Shown: piece by piece, positions 60,603-64,000 of the stretch
Layout: every line of letters starts with the position of its first letter
How positions within the stretch are numbered: position 1 is the first letter of the stretch
DNA from: Sphingobacterium endophyticum
GTDB lineage: Bacteria > Bacteroidota > Bacteroidia > Sphingobacteriales > Sphingobacteriaceae
Reading direction: 5' to 3'
DNA: 64,000 bases
NCBI RefSeq assembly: GCF_009733535.1
Contig: NZ_SMMI01000015.1
Location: 38,062-102,061, forward strand
Notes under the pieces: model-generated
What the model was told of the DNA's origin: nothing
Databases searched by the model: none
The model's input: only the letters and a program-made list of their open reading frames with translations
Position numbers and translations under genes: made by a program

Positions 60603-61658
60603 ATGAAAAAACAATTTATCATATTTAGTTTAGCTGCTGTAGTTCTTTACTCATGTAAAGACAAACTGGCTCCGGTAGCAGAGAATGCACTAAAACCTAC
60701 AGTTACAACAGAGGTGGTGCCAAATGACACGGACGATCCTGCAATTTGGGTTAATCCAGCTGATAGTTCTCAGGTTATTGTAATCGGGACGGACAAACAT
60801 GAAAAAACCGGTGGTCTTTATGCCTATGATATGGATGGAAAGATCATCAATAAGGTAGTGCCATTAGATCGTCCTAATAATGTAGATATTGCTTATGGAT
60901 TTAATCTTGCAGGTAAAAAAGTGGATATCGCAGTCGTTACCGAACGCGGAACTGACAAAATTAGGGTATTCAGCCTGCCTGATCTGAAGCCTTTGGATAA
61001 TGGTGGTATTCCTGTTTTTGATGGTGAAGTTGAAAAATCCCCAATGGGTGTTGCTCTTTATACGCAATCCGATTCAACCGGAAACAAAATTTATGCTGTA
61101 GTCGGTAGAAAAACTGGACCAACCGGAAAATACTTGTATCAATATGAGCTACAGGATAAGGATGGTGTAATCATTGGTAATAAGGTTCGCGAATTCGGAA
61201 GTTTCCAAGGTGGCAAAGAAATCGAAGCAATCGTGGTTGACAATGAGTTAGGATATATCTATTATTCGGATGAAGGTTTTGGAATCCATAAATACTATGC
61301 TGATCCGGCAAAAGGAAATGAAGAGCTGGCAATCTTCGGCCAAAATGATTTTAAAGATGATCATGAAGGCATTGCAATTTATAAAACTTCTGATAGCACG
61401 GGTTATATCGTTGCGTCAAATCAACAGAACAATTCCTTCAATATATATCCAAGGGAAGGTGATGCTGGAAATGCAAATCAATATACAAGAATTGCTGAAG
61501 TTCCTGTATCGGCAGTAGAATGTGATGGCGTTGAGGCGATCTCTATGCCAATTGGCACCAAATTCCCAAAAGGAATGGTCGTGGCAATGAGCAATGGAAT
61601 GGTTTTCCATTATTATGATTGGCAACAATTTCTCGATATTATAGAAGCAAAAAAATAA
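60603..61658 (+). CDS. Beta-propeller phytase lipoprotein
   Basis: 351 residues. Lipobox LYSC (Cys18) predicts attachment to the outer membrane. The mature protein is a beta-propeller phytase: DTDDPAIWVNPAD, the NVDIAYGF loop with Asp/Asn ligands, EGFGIHKYYADP, and DDHEGIAIYKT, all Ca2+/phosphate-site motifs of the BPP family (3-phytase). It hydrolyses phytate (inositol hexakisphosphate) to lower inositol phosphates and phosphate, with Ca2+. It directly follows its TonB receptor, the classical pairing for this family. Confidence 0.93.
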   Translation: MKKQFIIFSLAAVVLYSCKDKLAPVAENALKPTVTTEVVPNDTDDPAIWVNPADSSQVIVIGTDKHEKTGGLYAYDMDGKIINKVVPLDRPNNVDIAYGFNLAGKKVDIAVVTERGTDKIRVFSLPDLKPLDNGGIPVFDGEVEKSPMGVALYTQSDSTGNKIYAVVGRKTGPTGKYLYQYELQDKDGVIIGNKVREFGSFQGGKEIEAIVVDNELGYIYYSDEGFGIHKYYADPAKGNEELAIFGQNDFKDDHEGIAIYKTSDSTGYIVASNQQNNSFNIYPREGDAGNANQYTRIAEVPVSAVECDGVEAISMPIGTKFPKGMVVAMSNGMVFHYYDWQQFLDIIEAKK

Positions 61659-61677
61659 GGTTTATTAATTCTATGAA

Positions 61678-61712
61678 GGGGCCACGAAATATTTCGTGGC
61701 TCTTTTGTTTTA
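61678..61712 (+). terminator. Terminator after the phytase gene
   Basis: A palindrome GGGCCACGAAAT/ATTTCGTGGCTC centred at 61690 (10-12 bp arms, four-base turn), then TTTTGTTTTATTTT; it also faces the convergent FISUMP gene. Confidence 0.8.
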
Positions 61713-63407
61713 TTTTCTAACACATCGGACATTGGCTCCACGTCCATCCAGGAATTCATTAACCGCTAGAAATACGTTGTCATCTAATCCATGAGGTTTA
61801 AATTTGGTCACTAGAAATTCGGAAGTGTCCGAGCTGCGAAAATATCCTTCATCTCCATATTGATTAAATGGGTTGCTTGAATCCCAATGCTTATAAAAGA
61901 ATGCTTTTAAGGTCCTATTGTGGGCTCGGTATCCTGCTGCAGTAAATTTTAGGTCACGATGGGCATATTGCGCTCCCATTTCCGGCGCTACATTTTTCCA
62001 GGCTACATACCAGCCTTTGTTTTCCGGCTGAGGGTTTCTAACTCTGATACTGGCATGCGAAGAGGAGATAAGGTTGGTAAATTCTGTTTCTGTCGGCAAT
62101 CTCCAGGTTCCCTTTGGGTAGACTGAATCACAGGGATCCCAAATTCTGGCAGATGCCTGAATTTCCCCTACAGGTGGCTTCGTGTCAAAATAATCCCGCT
62201 CCAAAAAATTGTTCATGCCTCCAGAAATATTCTTAACAAAGTAGCTGTTGTACCAGAACCTATACTTATTCCCTTTGTCATTTTTAAAGTACGTTAAATT
62301 GCATCTCGCCCATTTCGCCCCTGCAAAATCTATGGCAGATTCCTTTACGCGAATCGTAAGGGTATACCGTCTTCCTGCTTCTGCTGTAAATGTTGGAAAT
62401 TGAATATGGCCACTTGCAAAATCCCGTGTAATCCTATAATCTGTATTTTGCGGTGCATCTGGATTTACAGCATAACTTCGTATCCTGAAATTCTTTAACG
62501 TCGCTTGAAGATCAATAGGCTCTCCATTCGCTACAGTCAATAAATCAATATATTTTACCCAACCCGTTGGAATGGTATCTGCAACTTTGTCGGTCCATGT
62601 GTTTTTGCTAAATGAAGACGCATCCGAGCTGGACGAAAAACTGCCCCCTAAAACTGAAAATACCCCATTGTGTAACCCACTTATTGTTCCGGTTCCCGGA
62701 ATATCAAGTGTTGCATAATCAATAGATGAAAATGCGCCTCGGGTATTGAGCTCTATGCGGATGGTTGATACCATCCTTTTGAAGGTTATTCCAACCTTAT
62801 TATTGCCTTCTGGATCATTCGAGGTCGTCAGTTCACCAGAGGTATATAATAAATCAGAGCCAATGCCCGATTCCGAGGAAAGGATATTTAATTGTGGGTT
62901 GTTGGGATCAAAATCTGGAATCGAAGCACTGCTATTGAAGGAATAAGCGAACCATTTATAGGTTCTATTTCTATAAACACGAATGTTTAGTAGGGAATTG
63001 ACACTTCCTTTTGCTTGCCCATAATAGCTGCCTAGCTGCCCGTCGGCCTTTGTGTCGTATAGAACAAAAAGGTATTGATGGCTTCCATCCATTGGGACAA
63101 CAGAAATTGTTGATCGCAAAGGAATTTTCTGAACTCTCTCCGATACAATGAGGTCCAGATCATAATCCTGCATTTTTAAATCCTCCTGAATAAGATAATG
63201 CATAGCTGAATTTGGCTCCCCAAAACTATTTAATGAACGGGTTGATGATTTGCTAGTAATTTCTCGAGGAATGATTTCATTGATCCCCTGAATGCTGACT
63301 GTTAATCCTGTTTTTGTAAAATCTTCATCCGGTTTTTTCTTACAATTACTAAAAAGTATAAAGAACAATCCAGCCATAAAGTAAAATATGCTAATTGCAT
63401 TTTTCAT
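61710..63407 (-). CDS. Fimbrillin-like lipoprotein with C-terminal FISUMP domain
   Basis: 565 residues with start at 63407 (MKNAISIFYFMAG); an upstream ATG at 63437 is less likely. Lipobox LFSNC (Cys22). The N-terminal half is fimbrillin/Mfa-like, with a Ser/Thr-rich beta pattern and the family sequence SGELTTSNDPEGNN followed by ITFKRMVSTIRIEL. The C-terminal part (about 400-565) reads like the Fib_succ_major FISUMP domain: WDPCDSVYPKGTWRLPTETEF and the closing GRGANVRCVRK. Such proteins are surface pilus or adhesin subunits. A 73-residue peptide gene lies directly upstream on the same strand, 18-48 bp away. Confidence 0.8.
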   Translation of the reverse strand: MKNAISIFYFMAGLFFILFSNCKKKPDEDFTKTGLTVSIQGINEIIPREITSKSSTRSLNSFGEPNSAMHYLIQEDLKMQDYDLDLIVSERVQKIPLRSTISVVPMDGSHQYLFVLYDTKADGQLGSYYGQAKGSVNSLLNIRVYRNRTYKWFAYSFNSSASIPDFDPNNPQLNILSSESGIGSDLLYTSGELTTSNDPEGNNKVGITFKRMVSTIRIELNTRGAFSSIDYATLDIPGTGTISGLHNGVFSVLGGSFSSSSDASSFSKNTWTDKVADTIPTGWVKYIDLLTVANGEPIDLQATLKNFRIRSYAVNPDAPQNTDYRITRDFASGHIQFPTFTAEAGRRYTLTIRVKESAIDFAGAKWARCNLTYFKNDKGNKYRFWYNSYFVKNISGGMNNFLERDYFDTKPPVGEIQASARIWDPCDSVYPKGTWRLPTETEFTNLISSSHASIRVRNPQPENKGWYVAWKNVAPEMGAQYAHRDLKFTAAGYRAHNRTLKAFFYKHWDSSNPFNQYGDEGYFRSSDTSEFLVTKFKPHGLDDNVFLAVNEFLDGRGANVRCVRK

Positions 63408-63455
63408 GACAATTTTTTTAAGAATTATAACGTACAATCAATTTGTATCCTTCCA

Positions 63456-63677
63456 TTAAAATTCAATATCATAAGTGCTTCCCGAATGATCTTTCCAATC
63501 TTCAACTTTTGGGCTGTCGCTTGGATTGCCACCACTACTCATATTTGAGGAAGTTATGGCTATATCAAATTCAATATGAATAACCTGAACATCAATTTTT
63601 GGTGAAATATATTTTTTCTTCGTTCTTTTAGTATTTTTCTTTTGATAATCTTCTTTATTTAAAAATTGATCCCTCAT
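63456..63677 (-). CDS. 73-residue peptide gene upstream of the FISUMP lipoprotein
   Basis: Encodes MRDQFLNKEDYQKKNTKRTK..., a short protein with a Lys-rich N-terminal part, the segment YISPKIDVQVIHIEFDIAITSS, and a C-terminal part rich in Ser, Gly, Pro, Asp (SSGGNPSDSPKVEDWKDHSG) ending in an aromatic-acidic TYDIEF. Short ORFs of this style, with a YxSPKIxVxxxxxE segment and VxDW near the end, are frequent next to fimbrillin-like genes in Bacteroidota (recollection, no search done). No signal peptide is visible. Function is unknown; the charged N-terminus and low-complexity C-terminus might mean a peptide precursor or a small regulator. Confidence 0.65.
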   Translation of the reverse strand: MRDQFLNKEDYQKKNTKRTKKKYISPKIDVQVIHIEFDIAITSSNMSSGGNPSDSPKVEDWKDHSGSTYDIEF

Positions 63678-64000
63678 GACTAATCTCTGATTTTAAAAAT
63701 ATTGAATAAAGGATAAGTATGGGTAGTATCAGTTATTCAAATTAACCTATATATGGAAAGATGATTAATATAATCAAATATATAAAATTTTAATTAATAT
63801 TAAAATAAAATATATCTTAATAAGAAAATACAATGAGTTGTCGTGAATGCCCATACTTTGAGGAAAGACAAGGCTCTAATGTCTTATGTCTTATGTATCT
63901 TTTCTCCCTGTTTCTTCTTAAAAATGGTTACTTCATCTTGCGATGAAGAATGACCGGAATTTAGTGGGGGATAAGGGGGCGATTTTGGGGTATTTTTTTT
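63678..64000. other. Intergenic region at window end, no clear gene
   Basis: Very AT-rich to about 63830. A weak 37-codon ORF (63833-63946, MSCRECPYFEERQ) overlaps a short repeat TGTCTTATGTCTTATGT (about 63889-63906) and a hairpin CTTCATC/GATGAAG (63931-63948). The last 50 bp are unusually G-rich. I see no promoter, RNA gene or domain. Confidence 0.4.

Noticed and set aside
63833..63946. 37-codon ORF MSCRECPYFEERQ
   Set aside because: It overlaps repetitive and G-rich sequence and has no supporting homology or start context; coincidence is likely.
1..64000. tRNA, rRNA, phage or insertion sequence
   Set aside because: No cloverleaf, rRNA signature, integrase, transposase or terminal inverted repeats were seen.

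Overview
The window looks like a chromosomal segment of a Bacteroidota bacterium, most likely family Sphingobacteriaceae (Sphingobacterium or Pedobacter-like). The evidence is a SusC/SusD pair, two further TonB receptors each followed by a lipoprotein gene, a TamL-type lipoprotein BamA homologue, DUF4286, DUF6600 and FISUMP proteins, AT-rich spacers, and promoters of the TTTG-N19-TAnnTTTG type rather than sigma70 boxes. I see no rRNA, tRNA, CRISPR array, phage or insertion sequence. The window is mostly vertically inherited-looking housekeeping genes with several accessory loci between them.

Layout. 1-9.6 kb: a Y-family polymerase (dinB, cut by the window edge) and a short DnaE2/ImuC-like polymerase flank a minus-strand operon of two GT4 glycosyltransferases with a flippase-like membrane protein, and a tandem pair of membrane-anchored endonuclease/exonuclease/phosphatase (EEP) proteins. 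9.6-20.8 kb: AI-2E and MFS transporters, an rRNA/tRNA methyltransferase divergent from tamL, serS, pncB with a methyltransferase, and a secreted DUF6600 protein with a 36-bp coding repeat. 21-25.4 kb: an MCE (mlaE-mlaF-mlaD) lipid transport operon, an RluA synthase and small membrane proteins. 25.4-30.4 kb: an S9 peptidase-fold lipoprotein lacking catalytic Ser and His, in an operon with a histidine kinase and response regulator, then greA. 30.7-35.4 kb: a SusC/SusD pair without enzymes. 35.6-42.4 kb: HIT protein, DedA, two tandem inorganic pyrophosphatases (the second with a signal peptide), a CorC/CBS protein, rsmE, and an ABC/FtsX module with a 20-histidine loop. 42.6-46.6 kb: TonB receptor plus beta-helix lipoprotein. 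46.9-57.5 kb: nucleoside permease, bifunctional nuclease, etfBA, TPR and NlpE-like proteins, cysteine desulfurase, lnt, PH-SHOCT protein, rsmI, thioesterase. 57.8-63.7 kb: TonB receptor with a beta-propeller phytase, then a fimbrillin/FISUMP-like lipoprotein preceded by a 73-residue peptide gene.

Functional themes. Phosphorus acquisition is suggested by the phytase locus and an apparently exported pyrophosphatase. Envelope biogenesis is represented by tamL, the MCE system, lnt, and the glycosyltransferase/flippase operon. The best candidates for something little described are the pseudo-peptidase/two-component operon, the exported pyrophosphatase duplicate, the histidine-rich ABC/FtsX module (possibly zinc-related), and the small peptide next to the FISUMP lipoprotein. 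All function calls come from reading motifs by eye; no database search was possible.
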